Positions 1-9,188 of a stretch of DNA of 64,000 nucleotides are shown here, in pieces. Positions within the stretch are counted from its first letter, which is position 1. Each line of letters opens with the position of its first letter. The DNA is from Bacillus sp. SD075 (GTDB taxonomy: Bacteria > Bacillota > Bacilli > Bacillales > DSM-1321). A program made the translations under genes and the position numbers. Below the pieces are notes generated by a model. That model was given only the letters and a program-made list of their open reading frames with translations. It did no database searches and was not told the origin of the DNA. Location: NCBI RefSeq assembly GCF_017355165.1, contig NZ_JADILK010000012.1, forward strand, positions 57,109 to 121,108. Reading direction: 5' to 3'.

Positions 1-578
1 GGATGGTCACACTAAGAACTGCCTTCGCCCAGTCCTATAACACACCCGCCATAAGACTTTTTGAAAAAACGGGGGTGGAAACAAGTTTCAAGTACCTGGA
101 TGCTTTCAACTTTAAAAAGGTGAGCAAGAAAGACCACCATACAAGTTCTGCCATAGGCGGATTCGAATATGGCATGAGCCCCCTTGAACTGACAAATGCC
201 TATACTTCCTTCAATGACGGAAACTATCAGCCAGCTCGCGCCATTATTAAAGTCACCGATCAAGAAGGTAAAGTCCTTTATAAATGGAAAGACTCCTCCA
301 AGGAGATTTGGAACAAAGGCACCGTAGCCAAGATGCGGCAGCTGCTCCATGAAACAACCCTTTCCGGGACAGCCCGCAAAGCTTACTTTCCTACAGATTA
401 TGTCGGCGGTAAAACCGGAACGACCAATGATGTGAAAGACATGTGGTTTGTCGGTCTAACAGCCAACTATACAACGGGGGTTTGGATCGGCAGGGACAAA
501 CCATCTAATCTACAATCCATTTATTCACATACACCGCATCTATTGATTTGGAAAGATATCAGCCAGACTGCCGAGTGA
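1..578 (+). CDS. Penicillin-binding protein, transpeptidase domain, C-terminal part (5' truncated by window)
   Basis: This is the C-terminal end of a serine transpeptidase that cross-links peptidoglycan outside the membrane. The frame is open to the window edge, so the start and any glycosyltransferase domain lie outside. The SxN motif (SYN) sits about 11 codons in and the KTG box appears as KTGTTND near codon 137, followed by the usual MWFVGLT and GVWIGRD segments. The catalytic SxxK lies upstream of the window. Which PBP this is (PBP1/2-type bifunctional or other) cannot be decided from the fragment. The gene ends at a strong terminator. Confidence 0.88.
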   Translation, partial: MVTLRTAFAQSYNTPAIRLFEKTGVETSFKYLDAFNFKKVSKKDHHTSSAIGGFEYGMSPLELTNAYTSFNDGNYQPARAIIKVTDQEGKVLYKWKDSSKEIWNKGTVAKMRQLLHETTLSGTARKAYFPTDYVGGKTGTTNDVKDMWFVGLTANYTTGVWIGRDKPSNLQSIYSHTPHLLIWKDISQTAE

Positions 579-580
579 AA

Positions 581-613
581 AAAAGAAGGTGCCATCATCG
601 GCACCTTCTTTTT
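581..613 (+). terminator. Rho-independent terminator after the PBP gene
   Basis: An 11-bp perfect stem (583-593 with 600-610), a 6-nt loop, then a T-run. It sits between two convergent genes and may serve both. Confidence 0.85.
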
Positions 614-614
614 G

Positions 615-1172
615 CTATATGGGAAGACTCGCAATAACGCTGTTATAAAGCTTCAATCCTGCAAAAGCGACTATTGAAATCAGTGCTGTCCAAACGAAGA
701 TTGGAAAGAAAACCAATCCCACTAGCCTTGATAAATTCAGGCTCGGGCTTAACTTATTGACAAAATAAATTAAAGCGACAATATTCGTTGCGATAAAGAT
801 GAACCCTAGCCCGATGATGAATTGAACACTAAACAGCGAAAAGGCACCGCCAATCACGTATATGACAGCTCCCTTTCTTACACTGTTCAGGGCTTTACCC
901 TCCGAATCCTTGGAAAAGAATAATAAAGACAGCTCCAATACCGTATCGGAAATCAGCTTCAATGCGGCAAAAACCATGAAGAATAATAAGAGCAATACGA
1001 TCAGCAGCGCCAGCTTAATGCCAGCTTCAGAAAAAAACTCCAGCATCCCTTGGTAGATTCCCAAATTTCCAAATAACTTGAGCATTTGCATTTCCCCATA
1101 AATGGCAAAGGAAAGGCTGAATAATAGTATTGAAATAATTGGTAAATAGCTAAATAAATATGCGTTTTTCAT
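615..1172 (-). CDS. yufK: YufK-like integral membrane protein (DUF5366-type)
   Basis: A hydrophobic protein of about 185 residues with five or six predicted membrane segments and a short charged loop (KDSEGKALNSVRKG) in the middle. I recognise it as the YufK/DUF5366 family mainly by its composition and its position next to mrp, as in B. subtilis. Function is unknown. An upstream in-frame ATG exists at 1187, but the ATG at 1172 has a GGAG ribosome binding site at proper spacing and is preferred. It is divergent from mrpA. Confidence 0.7.
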   Translation of the reverse strand: MKNAYLFSYLPIISILLFSLSFAIYGEMQMLKLFGNLGIYQGMLEFFSEAGIKLALLIVLLLLFFMVFAALKLISDTVLELSLLFFSKDSEGKALNSVRKGAVIYVIGGAFSLFSVQFIIGLGFIFIATNIVALIYFVNKLSPSLNLSRLVGLVFFPIFVWTALISIVAFAGLKLYNSVIASLPI

Positions 1173-1498
1173 GCTTTCTCCATCCATGCGTCTTTTTCCC
1201 TATATTATGCAAGATAATCCACCATTTCACAATGGATACTCTATTAATTCACCCTTGAAAAACTTTTTTAATAAATTTTTCAGGTCGGTTCCCCCTCCTT
1301 TTCTACCTATATATAAAACATCAATTAAGTTGGCCTTCACTGTTTTTAAAGCCATGCAAACCCACTTAAATTGCGTTATACTTTTAAGCGAGACAAGTAT
1401 TCGATAAAAAAATACATATTCAACGAAGATTTCCTAACGTCTAGGATTGTGTAAAAAAAGCATAATAAGATGACTTCGTATTAAAAAGGGGGGAGTTT
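1173..1498. other. Intergenic region upstream of mrpA
   Basis: This is the divergent region between yufK and mrpA. No gene is visible. It is AT-rich; a cataat hexamer near 1461 could be a -10 for mrpA, but no convincing -35 was found. A GGGGGG-type ribosome binding site for mrpA lies at about 1488-1494. Confidence 0.5.
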
Positions 1499-3904
1499 AT
1501 GTCTTTACTTCATTGGGCGGTATTATCACCGTTTCTATTAGCACTCATTGTACCAATATTATACAAACTATTTCGACAAATACATACAGGATGGTTTGTA
1601 TTGATTTTACCGATTCTCCTTTTCACCTATTTTTCAAGGTTCATTTCCCTGACCAAACAAGGGGATATCATTACGGAAAGGGCAACATGGATTCCTTCTC
1701 TCGGAATTCATGTTGATTTCTATGTAGATGGACTAGGGCTTTTGTTCGCCTTGCTCATTACAGGTATAGGCTCACTCGTCGTTCTGTATTCAATTTTCTA
1801 TTTATCGAAGGAGAAAGAAAGGCTGAACCAATTTTACGTCTTCCTTTTGCTTTTCATGGGAGCGATGCTTGGTGTCGTCCTTTCCGATAATCTAATTGTC
1901 CTTTATTCGTTTTGGGAATTCACGAGTTTATCATCATTTCTATTGATAGGATATTGGAATGAAAGGGAGCGTTCACGTTATGGAGCGCAGAAATCCCTGC
2001 TGATCACTGTGCTTGGCGGTTTAAGCATGCTTGGGGGCATCATTCTCCTTTCCATTATGGGGAACACATTCAGCATACGTGAATTGATTGCCCAAAGCGG
2101 GGACCTCATGGAGCACTCACTCTTCATTCCTGCACTTTTGCTTGTGCTGCTTGGCGCGTTCACTAAATCCGCACAGTTTCCATTCCATATCTGGCTTCCT
2201 GATGCGATGGAAGCCCCGACACCGGTCAGTGCATACCTTCATTCAGCCACAATGGTCAAGGCCGGAATTTATTTGGTTGCCCGATTAAGCCCTGTTTTTG
2301 CGGAATCGGGATTATGGTTCTGGCTCGTTTCGATCGCCGGATTGATCACCCTGTTCTGGGGCTCATTCTCTGCAATCAAGCAGACTGATTTAAAGGGGAT
2401 CCTTGCTTTTTCCACCATCAGTCAGCTCGGATTGATCATGTCGCTATTGGGGCTTGGTGCAGCGGCACTCCACTATGAAACTTTTGGGGAAAATATATAC
2501 TTGGCAGCCACGGTTGCAGCTGTATTCCACTTGATTAATCATGCGACCTTCAAAGGCAGCCTTTTCATGGTTGCAGGCATCATTGATCATGAAACCGGTA
2601 CGCGTGATATCAGAAAGCTTGGCGGATTGATGCAATTGATGCCGATCACTTTCTCCGTCGCTGTCATAGGTGCTTTTTCAATGGCCGGACTTCCTCCCTT
2701 CAATGGTTTTTTGAGCAAGGAAATGTTCTTGGCCAGCATGGTGAATGTATTGGAATTGAATATCTTCAATATGGAGACATGGGGGGTTTTGTTCCCTGTG
2801 GTGGCATGGGCTGCCAGTGTATTCACTTTTATATATAGCATGATCGTCGTCCTCAAGCCCTTTACAGGTAAACTTCAGTTACAACTGTTGGAAAAGAAGC
2901 CTCACGAGGCACCGATCGGGATGCTTCTATCCCCGATCATCCTTGCTTCGTTGGTCATCGTTTTCGGTATTTTTCCAAACCTGCTTTCTTCGTCGCTCAT
3001 TAAACCTGCGGTGGCCGGCATACAGCCAAACTTGGTGGGTCCGGATTTCCAAGTCCATATCGCCTTCTGGCATGGATTCAATACTGAAATATGGATGACC
3101 GTCGGAATCATAGTCTTTGGGATTATTTTATACAAAACGCTTCCGAAGTGGCAGAAAATCACTCAGTGGATTCCTGTACGCCTATCCCTGAATGCTTTGT
3201 ATGATAACGGGGTAAAAGGGCTCGAACGCTCAGCTTCCTCCGTCATGAAATTATTAATGACAGGTTCGATTCGGACGTATCTGCTTTCAATCTTCCTTTT
3301 CTTCATTCTTTCCTTGGGCTTTACGCTCTATTGGAAGGATGCTTTTAAATTGGATACAGTGAATTTTGCACCGATTGGTTTATATGAATTGGTATTGGCT
3401 GCGATCATCGTGATTGGCTCAATTGCCATTCTGTTTGCAAGATCACGTCTCACTTCCATTATCATCTTGGGAGCCGTCGGATATACGATTTCCTTATTTT
3501 TCGTTTTACTGCGGGCACCGGATTTAGCCCTGACTCAACTAGTCATCGAAACGATTTCGGTAGCTCTGTTCTTGCTCTGTTTCTTCCACCTTCCATTAAT
3601 GGCAAGCAGAAAGGAAGAACGAATGAAATTCAAGTTGAATAATGCCCTGATATCGATTGGTGTGGGAGTGATCGTGACATTGATTGCCTTATCGGCACAT
3701 AGCAATAAGCTATTTGATTCCATATCCAATTACTATCTTGAAAATGCTTATAAGGAAGCTGGCGGGAAAAACGTCGTAAACGTCATTCTCGTTGACTTCC
3801 GCGGACTTGATACGATGTTTGAAATCAGTGTCCTTTCCATCGCTGCGCTCGGAATATTCGCGATGATTAAATTGCGTTTGACAGGGGGGAAAGATAAATC
3901 ATGA
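1499..3904 (+). CDS. mrpA: Na+(K+)/H+ antiporter subunit MrpA
   Basis: Largest subunit of the multi-component Mrp cation/proton antiporter in the cytoplasmic membrane, related to NuoL/ND5 of complex I. It has 801 residues, the usual MrpA length. The N-terminal two thirds is the proton-translocating domain, with the conserved segments SFWEFTSLSSF, TKSAQFPFHIWLPDAMEAP and SAYLHSATMVKAGIYL. After about residue 620 come the MbhD/MbhE-like C-terminal segments, including RAPDLALTQLVIET. It starts at ATG behind a strong GGGGGG site. Its last codons overlap the mrpB start (ATGA), indicating translational coupling. It is the first gene of a seven-gene operon for Na+ and alkali resistance and pH homeostasis. 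Confidence 0.97.
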   Translation: MSLLHWAVLSPFLLALIVPILYKLFRQIHTGWFVLILPILLFTYFSRFISLTKQGDIITERATWIPSLGIHVDFYVDGLGLLFALLITGIGSLVVLYSIFYLSKEKERLNQFYVFLLLFMGAMLGVVLSDNLIVLYSFWEFTSLSSFLLIGYWNERERSRYGAQKSLLITVLGGLSMLGGIILLSIMGNTFSIRELIAQSGDLMEHSLFIPALLLVLLGAFTKSAQFPFHIWLPDAMEAPTPVSAYLHSATMVKAGIYLVARLSPVFAESGLWFWLVSIAGLITLFWGSFSAIKQTDLKGILAFSTISQLGLIMSLLGLGAAALHYETFGENIYLAATVAAVFHLINHATFKGSLFMVAGIIDHETGTRDIRKLGGLMQLMPITFSVAVIGAFSMAGLPPFNGFLSKEMFLASMVNVLELNIFNMETWGVLFPVVAWAASVFTFIYSMIVVLKPFTGKLQLQLLEKKPHEAPIGMLLSPIILASLVIVFGIFPNLLSSSLIKPAVAGIQPNLVGPDFQVHIAFWHGFNTEIWMTVGIIVFGIILYKTLPKWQKITQWIPVRLSLNALYDNGVKGLERSASSVMKLLMTGSIRTYLLSIFLFFILSLGFTLYWKDAFKLDTVNFAPIGLYELVLAAIIVIGSIAILFARSRLTSIIILGAVGYTISLFFVLLRAPDLALTQLVIETISVALFLLCFFHLPLMASRKEERMKFKLNNALISIGVGVIVTLIALSAHSNKLFDSISNYYLENAYKEAGGKNVVNVILVDFRGLDTMFEISVLSIAALGIFAMIKLRLTGGKDKS

Positions 3905-4323
3905 AGCAAAATGACCTGATTCTCCAAACGGTTACGAAAGTCGCCGCCTTTGTAATCTTGCTGTTTGCGGTAGCCATCTTTTTAGGGGGGCATTATTCAC
4001 CAGGAGGCGGGTTTGTCGGGGGGTTAATGACTTCAGCCGCCATAGTCCTGCTGTTGCTCGCTTTCGACATTAAAACCGTCACCGGCATCTTGCCGATTGA
4101 CTATAAGCTAATGATCGGTTCAGGCTTGTTCATATCAAGCCTGACCGTAGCCGGTGGGCTGGTGTTCGGGGTGCCCCTCATGACACATGTTTATCAGTAT
4201 GTTGATTTACCGCTTCTTGGGCACATATCGCTTCATACCGCGGTACTTTTTGATCTGGGTGTTTATCTTGTGGTTGTTGGTGTAACGATGACCATTATTC
4301 AAACGATAGGGGAGAGTGAATAA
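3901..4323 (+). CDS. mrpB: Na+(K+)/H+ antiporter subunit MrpB
   Basis: A small membrane subunit (140 residues) of the Mrp antiporter with four predicted transmembrane helices and the conserved family segment [15 protein letters not shown] near residues 30-44. It overlaps mrpA by 4 nt and its stop overlaps the mrpC start (TAATG), so the genes are translated as a tightly coupled set. It is required in the complex although it has no antiporter fold of its own. Confidence 0.96.
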   Translation: MKQNDLILQTVTKVAAFVILLFAVAIFLGGHYSPGGGFVGGLMTSAAIVLLLLAFDIKTVTGILPIDYKLMIGSGLFISSLTVAGGLVFGVPLMTHVYQYVDLPLLGHISLHTAVLFDLGVYLVVVGVTMTIIQTIGESE

Positions 4324-4664
4324 TGGAACTTTTAATGGCCATTGTCATTGGAATACTATTTATGTGTGCGACCTATTTAATGCTTTCCAAAAGCATTTTA
4401 AGAATCATAATCGGTACTGGGCTGCTCAGTCACGGCGCCCACCTTTTGATTTTGACGATGGGCGGCTTGAAAGGCGGTTCCGTTCCATTGCTAAGTGATG
4501 AAGCTGCATCCTATGTCGATCCGCTTCCGCAAGCGCTTATCTTAACGGCAATCGTCATCAGTTTCGGGGTCACATCATTTCTGCTGGTGCTTGCTTATCG
4601 GACCTACCAGGAACTCGGCACGGATGACATGGAAGAAATGAGAGGTACAGAAGCGAATGAATAA
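4323..4664 (+). CDS. mrpC: Na+(K+)/H+ antiporter subunit MrpC
   Basis: A 113-residue, three-helix membrane protein homologous to NuoK. Conserved segments are [17 protein letters not shown] and [16 protein letters not shown]. It overlaps mrpB by one base and mrpD by 8 nt within the operon. It forms part of the membrane domain beside MrpA and MrpD. Confidence 0.96.
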   Translation: MELLMAIVIGILFMCATYLMLSKSILRIIIGTGLLSHGAHLLILTMGGLKGGSVPLLSDEAASYVDPLPQALILTAIVISFGVTSFLLVLAYRTYQELGTDDMEEMRGTEANE

Positions 4665-6138
4665 TCTTACTTTCATGCCTGTTTTATGGCCGCTTTTAAC
4701 AGGCATCCTTCTCATTTTCTCTGCAAAAAAAATCACGCTGCAAAGAGGGATATCCCTTTGTTCCTCTCTTATCGGAATTGCGATTGCCCTTTATCTAGTG
4801 ATCACGGTCCATACTCAAGGGATCTTGACTTTAGGTGTCGGCAGCTGGGATGCGCCATTCGGGATTGTTATCGTCGCAGATATGCTTTCTTCGCTGCTGG
4901 TACTGACTACGAATATCATTGGATCGGCTATCCTGCTTTACTCGTTTTACTCCATAGGGGAGGAACGTGAAAGACATTATTATTATCCTATATTTCAATT
5001 TTTGCTGATTGGTGTAAACGGTGCCTTCCTTACAGGGGATCTTTTCAATCTATTCGTCTTCTTCGAAGTCATGCTGATGGCTTCCTACGTGCTGCTTGTA
5101 TTGGGAGGGACGAAAATCCAACTGAGGGAATCATTGAAGTATATCATCGTCAATGTGCTTTCCTCTTCCTTTTTCGTCATCATGGTGGCGTATCTTTATT
5201 CCATTCTAGGAACATTGAACATGGCGGACATCAGCCAGAGGATTACGGAAGTCGGCCAGCCTGGAATCATCTCCGTGATAGCGATTGGCTTTCTGATCGT
5301 ATTCGGTTTGAAGGGTGCCATTTTCCCGCTCTTCCAATGGCTGCCTGGGTCCTATTATGCTCCCCCCATTCCAGTGATGGCTCTATTCGGGGCATTGCTG
5401 ACAAAGGTCGGGATATATTCCATTTTCAGGACCTATACACTCATGTTTTATCATGACCAGGATTTCACCCATACTTTCCTTGCGATACTAGCAATCTTGA
5501 CCATCATCATCGGTGTCATTGGTGCGATAGCTTATTGGGATGTTAAAAAAATCATCATATACAATATCATCATCGCCGTCGGGGTCATCCTATTCGGAAT
5601 CTCCGTCATGAATGAACAGGCTTTATCGGGCTCCATTCTATATATCATTCATGACATGCTGATCAAGGCCGCCCTCTTCCTGCTGGTTGGCATCATGATC
5701 AAAATCAGCGGATCGGATGATTTGCGGGAAATGGGCGGCTTGATCAAGCAATATCCGGCCGTTGCATGGACCTTTTTCATTGCTGCCATTTCATTGGCCG
5801 GAATTCCGCCGTTCAGCGGTTTTGCCGGCAAGCTCCTGATTCTTCAGGGAGCTGCAGAAAAAGGGGCCTACTTTGGAATGGCCGTTGTCTTGCTTTCAAG
5901 CTTGATGGTCCTTTATTCCGTCATGAAAATATTCATGAATGGCTTTTGGGGAACTCCAAAAGCTGATTATGCCTTAACCAATGAAACGGTTAATAAAATG
6001 CTGGTTCCTGCCGTCCTCCTTGTCATCGTTTCCGTTTTATTCGGAGTAGGAACAGAATCGATTTATCCATTCATTACACAAGCTGTAGATTCATTAATGA
6101 ATCCTGAAATCTATAACAAAGCGGTTTTAAAGGAGTAG
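4657..6138 (+). CDS. mrpD: Na+(K+)/H+ antiporter subunit MrpD
   Basis: A second proton-translocating subunit (493 residues), related to NuoM/NuoN. Conserved parts seen are [21 protein letters not shown] (key glutamate in FFEVM), [19 protein letters not shown] and [13 protein letters not shown]. About 14 transmembrane segments are expected. It starts inside the end of mrpC and is followed closely by mrpE. Confidence 0.96.
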   Translation: MNNLTFMPVLWPLLTGILLIFSAKKITLQRGISLCSSLIGIAIALYLVITVHTQGILTLGVGSWDAPFGIVIVADMLSSLLVLTTNIIGSAILLYSFYSIGEERERHYYYPIFQFLLIGVNGAFLTGDLFNLFVFFEVMLMASYVLLVLGGTKIQLRESLKYIIVNVLSSSFFVIMVAYLYSILGTLNMADISQRITEVGQPGIISVIAIGFLIVFGLKGAIFPLFQWLPGSYYAPPIPVMALFGALLTKVGIYSIFRTYTLMFYHDQDFTHTFLAILAILTIIIGVIGAIAYWDVKKIIIYNIIIAVGVILFGISVMNEQALSGSILYIIHDMLIKAALFLLVGIMIKISGSDDLREMGGLIKQYPAVAWTFFIAAISLAGIPPFSGFAGKLLILQGAAEKGAYFGMAVVLLSSLMVLYSVMKIFMNGFWGTPKADYALTNETVNKMLVPAVLLVIVSVLFGVGTESIYPFITQAVDSLMNPEIYNKAVLKE

Positions 6139-6144
6139 TGCCTG

Positions 6145-6621
6145 ATGTCATTCCAAATTTTACTAAATGTGTTCCTTGCGTTTATCTGGATGTTTTTGAA
6201 AAATGAGTTTAACGGGAGCACTTTTATCATCGGATATTTATTGGGGCTCGGCATCATGTTCCTCTTCCGTCATTTTTTCAACGATCGTTTTTACTTGAAA
6301 AGGGTGAATGCCGTCATTCTATTGCTGCTCATATTTGCAAGGGAACTCATACTTTCCAACATTAGCGTCCTTAAGGCCGTGCTTAAACCGAGTCTGGATA
6401 TGAGACCTGGCATATTCGCATTTGAAACCGTGCTGACTAAGGATTGGGAAATTACGATACTATCGAATTTAATTACACTGACACCAGGGACACTGGTCGT
6501 TGAAGTTTCGGAAGATAATCGGATTCTTTATATCCATGCGATGGATATTGCCGACAAAGATGAGGCCGTGGACAGCATTAAAAATTCATTTGAAAAGGCG
6601 ATTATGGAGGTGAGCAAATAA
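6145..6621 (+). CDS. mrpE: Na+(K+)/H+ antiporter subunit MrpE
   Basis: A 158-residue subunit with N-terminal hydrophobic helices and a cytoplasmic C-terminal domain. The segment ISNLITLTPGTLVVEV near residues 110-123 is characteristic of MrpE. The gene starts 6 nt after the mrpD stop and its stop overlaps the mrpF start (TAATG). Confidence 0.95.
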   Translation: MSFQILLNVFLAFIWMFLKNEFNGSTFIIGYLLGLGIMFLFRHFFNDRFYLKRVNAVILLLLIFARELILSNISVLKAVLKPSLDMRPGIFAFETVLTKDWEITILSNLITLTPGTLVVEVSEDNRILYIHAMDIADKDEAVDSIKNSFEKAIMEVSK

Positions 6622-6905
6622 TGTTCGATCTAATGCTTAAAATCGCGTTGCTCGGTGTTTCGCTTTCCATGATTGGATTCTTATACCGATTAATCAAAGG
6701 GCCTTCCGTACCGGATCGGGTCATCGCACTCGATGCAATGGGAATCAATCTTATCGCAATCGTTGCACTTGCCTCCATTGTCATGGATACAAGCGCATAT
6801 CTGGAAGCCATTCTTCTGCTCGGAATCCTATCATTCATCGGAACGGTCGCTTTCGCCAAATTCCTTGAGAAAGGGGAGATAATCGAAGATGACCGCAATC
6901 GTTGA
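6621..6905 (+). CDS. mrpF: Na+(K+)/H+ antiporter subunit MrpF
   Basis: A 94-residue subunit with three transmembrane helices. The motif GPSVPDRVIALD near residues 27-38 is diagnostic of MrpF/MnhF. It overlaps mrpG by 17 nt. Confidence 0.95.
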   Translation: MFDLMLKIALLGVSLSMIGFLYRLIKGPSVPDRVIALDAMGINLIAIVALASIVMDTSAYLEAILLLGILSFIGTVAFAKFLEKGEIIEDDRNR

Positions 6906-7227
6906 AATCCTATCCGCCCTATTCCTATTAATGGGGGTCTTTCTCTTTTTAGTCTCGGCTTTTGGCATCATCCGGCTGCCCGACGTCTATACAAGAAATC
7001 ACGCTGCCTCAAAAAGCTCGACACTTGGGATCATGTTCATCTTAATCGGCACCTTGTTATATTTTTATTATGAACATGGCCATTTCGATTTCCGGGTCGT
7101 GCTCGCGATCATCTTTATCTTCATGACCAGCCCTGTAGCCGGCCATTTAATCATTCGCTCGGCTTATCATACTGGCGTAAAAATGTGGGATCGGAGTGTC
7201 CAGGATGATTTAAAGAAAACCCGGTGA
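6889..7227 (+). CDS. mrpG: Na+(K+)/H+ antiporter subunit MrpG
   Basis: Last gene of the operon, 112 residues. It has three hydrophobic helices and the family signature GIIRLPDVYTRNHAASKSST near residues 26-45, then LMTSPVAGHLIIRSAYH-like residues at the end. It is followed by the operon terminator. All seven subunits are present and intact, so the antiporter should be functional. Confidence 0.95.
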   Translation: MTAIVEILSALFLLMGVFLFLVSAFGIIRLPDVYTRNHAASKSSTLGIMFILIGTLLYFYYEHGHFDFRVVLAIIFIFMTSPVAGHLIIRSAYHTGVKMWDRSVQDDLKKTR

Positions 7228-7235
7228 TCCCCCAT

Positions 7236-7274
7236 GCAAAAGAGCTGCCCTGATTACAGGTGCAGCTCTTTTCT
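7236..7274 (+). terminator. Terminator of the mrp operon
   Basis: A long stem: 7238-7248 pairs with 7262-7272, with an inner cctg/cagg pairing and a one-base bulge, followed by a T-rich tract. It lies between convergent genes and could act on both strands. Confidence 0.8.
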
Positions 7275-7277
7275 GTC

Positions 7278-7995
7278 TCAATCCTTTAAAAATACCTGGT
7301 CGCCCACTCTGATTTCACCCGTCTGCAAGACAGAGGCATATACGCCAAAATGATTTTTCCTTTCCTTGACGACAGTTTTCAGGAGTGATGGATCTCTCTG
7401 GGAATCGCTTGGATCGACAGTTATGATCATACAACGCTCACAATGCCTTTTGATCTCCAATTCCACTTCATTTCCGATTAAAACCCTTTTTCCGAACCAC
7501 TGCTCTTCTAAAAAGGGCGTTTTGTTCACTAAGGATAGCACCAAGTTTGGCCTGAATCTCCTGCCATCCAGTTCTTTTCCCCAAAGCTTTGTCAATTCGC
7601 CAATAGAGGCATCACTGACAAGCAGGATGTTTTCTTCTTCAATCGCACCTAAAGGAATATGTGCAGGGTGATACAACGGGTGTTGCCTCCTGTTTTAACA
7701 ATCGTTCCATTTCCTCCCGAAAGGCTTCCCCTCCCCATGTCAGCACCTTTCCTGAAGGGGTCTTCACTTTGATTTCAGGATATTGATCAAGGGTTTCCTC
7801 ACCAGAAAAAGCAGCTTGATAACGGACCATTTCCGGAACTTGGGTTATCGTCAGGAACTTCCCATTTTTGTCTTTAAAGGCATGGCTGCGATCTCCATAT
7901 AGTCCATAGCCCATCACCTTCGTTTCCTGTACCTGTTCCCCAGTGAATGATTTTACAGGATGACGGGTGATTTCTTGTATATGACCCACCAGCAT
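7278..7995 (-). pseudogene. MOSC-domain protein, split by a frameshift
   Basis: Two overlapping frames together make one MOSC-domain protein of about 235 residues (MOSC_N beta-barrel plus MOSC, YcbX/mARC-like, a molybdenum-cofactor-sulfurase C-terminal fold). The N-terminal part (7995 to about 7677) begins MLVGHIQEITRHPVKS and contains YGDRSHAF. The C-terminal part (about 7676 to 7278) carries the family segment HCERCMIITVDP with the expected cysteine. They join near 7676: reading GTT then skipping one G into TATCACCCT restores the protein, consistent with a one-base insertion. The second frame has only a TTG start and no separate ribosome binding site. It may be a true pseudogene or a sequencing error. 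Confidence 0.75.
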
Positions 7996-8094
7996 AAAAC
8001 ACCTCTTTTCAACAATAGTCTACTGCCATATTATACTTAAACCGGGCACTGTAAGATCATTACGCCACTTTAATGATGCCTTTGTTCTTTTGAT

Positions 8095-8493
8095 TCACTT
8101 TGAATTTGGCAAGTCGATAACGGCCAATGTACAGCGTGAAATGCAGATAAGATGATCCTCTTCATCACGGATCTTCACGTCCCACACCATCGTCGTCTTT
8201 CCGCGATGGAGGATGTTCCCTTCAGCTGTAACAAAACCTGAACGGACGCCCCTTACATGATTGGCATTGATTTCAAGGCCGACGACAGCTTGTCTTGTGC
8301 TATCTACCAGCTGCATTCCGCCAAAGCTTGCAACAGATTCCGCAAGGGCAACGGACGCCCCCCCATGCAATAAACCATACGGCTGCCTAGTCCGCTCATC
8401 CACCGGCATCGTCGCAATGACTTTCCCATCACCGACTTCTTTCATTTCTATCCCAAGCGTGCCTATCAATGACTTTTCAATATTTCTCTCCAT
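8095..8493 (-). CDS. yuxO: Hotdog-fold thioesterase, PaaI/YuxO family
   Basis: A hotdog-fold acyl-CoA thioesterase of about 132 residues, probably acting on aromatic or short acyl-CoA esters in the cytoplasm. The core motif GLLHGGASVALAES contains the conserved HGG of this family. An in-frame start exists at 8559, but the ATG at 8493 (protein MERNIEKSL) has a GGGGG site about 7 nt upstream and gives the normal family length. B. subtilis also places yuxO beside mrp. The natural substrate is not known from sequence. Confidence 0.85.
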   Translation of the reverse strand: MERNIEKSLIGTLGIEMKEVGDGKVIATMPVDERTRQPYGLLHGGASVALAESVASFGGMQLVDSTRQAVVGLEINANHVRGVRSGFVTAEGNILHRGKTTMVWDVKIRDEEDHLICISRCTLAVIDLPNSK

Positions 8494-8557
8494 CCCATTA
8501 CCCCCAACTCTCATGTGTTTTTCACCAAAAAATGAATCACTATTCACAATAGTATAC

Positions 8558-8593
8558 ATAAAAAGGATGACCCAAGTCTATCAAGTCATCCAT
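8558..8593 (-). terminator. Terminator of the ribA-ribD-monooxygenase-phosphatase operon
   Basis: On the minus strand GGATGAC (8591-8585) pairs with GTCATCC (8571-8565) around a 13-nt loop and is followed by TTTTT. It ends the four-gene operon starting near 12218. Confidence 0.65.
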
Positions 8594-8609
8594 CATTATG
8601 TGAATTCGA

Positions 8610-9173
8610 TTATTTGGAGAGGATTTCTTTTAATTCAAACCAGCTTGTCAGTCTTGGAATATCCAATTCCCTGTTATAGGAGTTATCCATCGCATACACT
8701 TTCGTTGGAATATCCAATAAGGTTTCCAGCACTGCCGGTTTATCATCAAAATAATAATCCAATTCCAATTTACGGATCGTATCAATCTTTTCATGATCCT
8801 TCATCCCGCAGTAAAAATGGTCATCCTTAACCGGAAAGCCGTTTTCAATCAGCCATTTTTTCGTCCGTTCACCATGCTCCGCTTTTCTGGCTGTGATGTA
8901 ATAGATTTCATGACCATCGCGTTCAAGCTCCTTCAGCGTTTCCACTGCGCCCTCGAAGGCTGGACAGGATGAATAATACACTTCATCGGCAAGACTGTTC
9001 CACATCTTGCCCCCAGCCTCTTTATCAAGCCCGAAAGCTTCATGGATCTCCAACGTCTTTAAAGCTCTGAATTTCGTTAACTCTATGTTCGTATTAAGCT
9101 TTTCATTATAAAGATGGAACGCGAACTCCCTCAAGTTAATAAGGGTATCGTCAATATCAAAACCGAATTTCAT
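8610..9173 (-). CDS. HAD-superfamily phosphatase, 5'(3')-deoxyribonucleotidase (NT5C)-like
   Basis: A HAD phosphohydrolase of 187 residues resembling the NT5C/YqfW group. Motif I is FGFDIDDTLI at the N-terminus (nucleophile Asp6, acid Asp8), motif II is YYITAR and motif IV is YYFDDKP near the end. The ATG at 9173 has GGAG at 8 nt, better than the GTG at 9182. It starts 15 nt after the monooxygenase gene and is the last gene of the ribA-ribD operon. In the riboflavin pathway a HAD phosphatase removes phosphate after RibD, so this enzyme could do that here (inference from context). A role in general nucleotide or phosphosugar dephosphorylation remains possible. Confidence 0.8.
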   Translation of the reverse strand: MKFGFDIDDTLINLREFAFHLYNEKLNTNIELTKFRALKTLEIHEAFGLDKEAGGKMWNSLADEVYYSSCPAFEGAVETLKELERDGHEIYYITARKAEHGERTKKWLIENGFPVKDDHFYCGMKDHEKIDTIRKLELDYYFDDKPAVLETLLDIPTKVYAMDNSYNRELDIPRLTSWFELKEILSK

Positions 9174-9188
9174 ATCCTTCACTCCTAT

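Noticed and set aside
8261..8830. Plus-strand open frame of 189 codons
   Set aside because: It runs antisense over yuxO and the HAD gene and across a terminator; no ribosome binding site, Pro/Ser-rich shadow composition.
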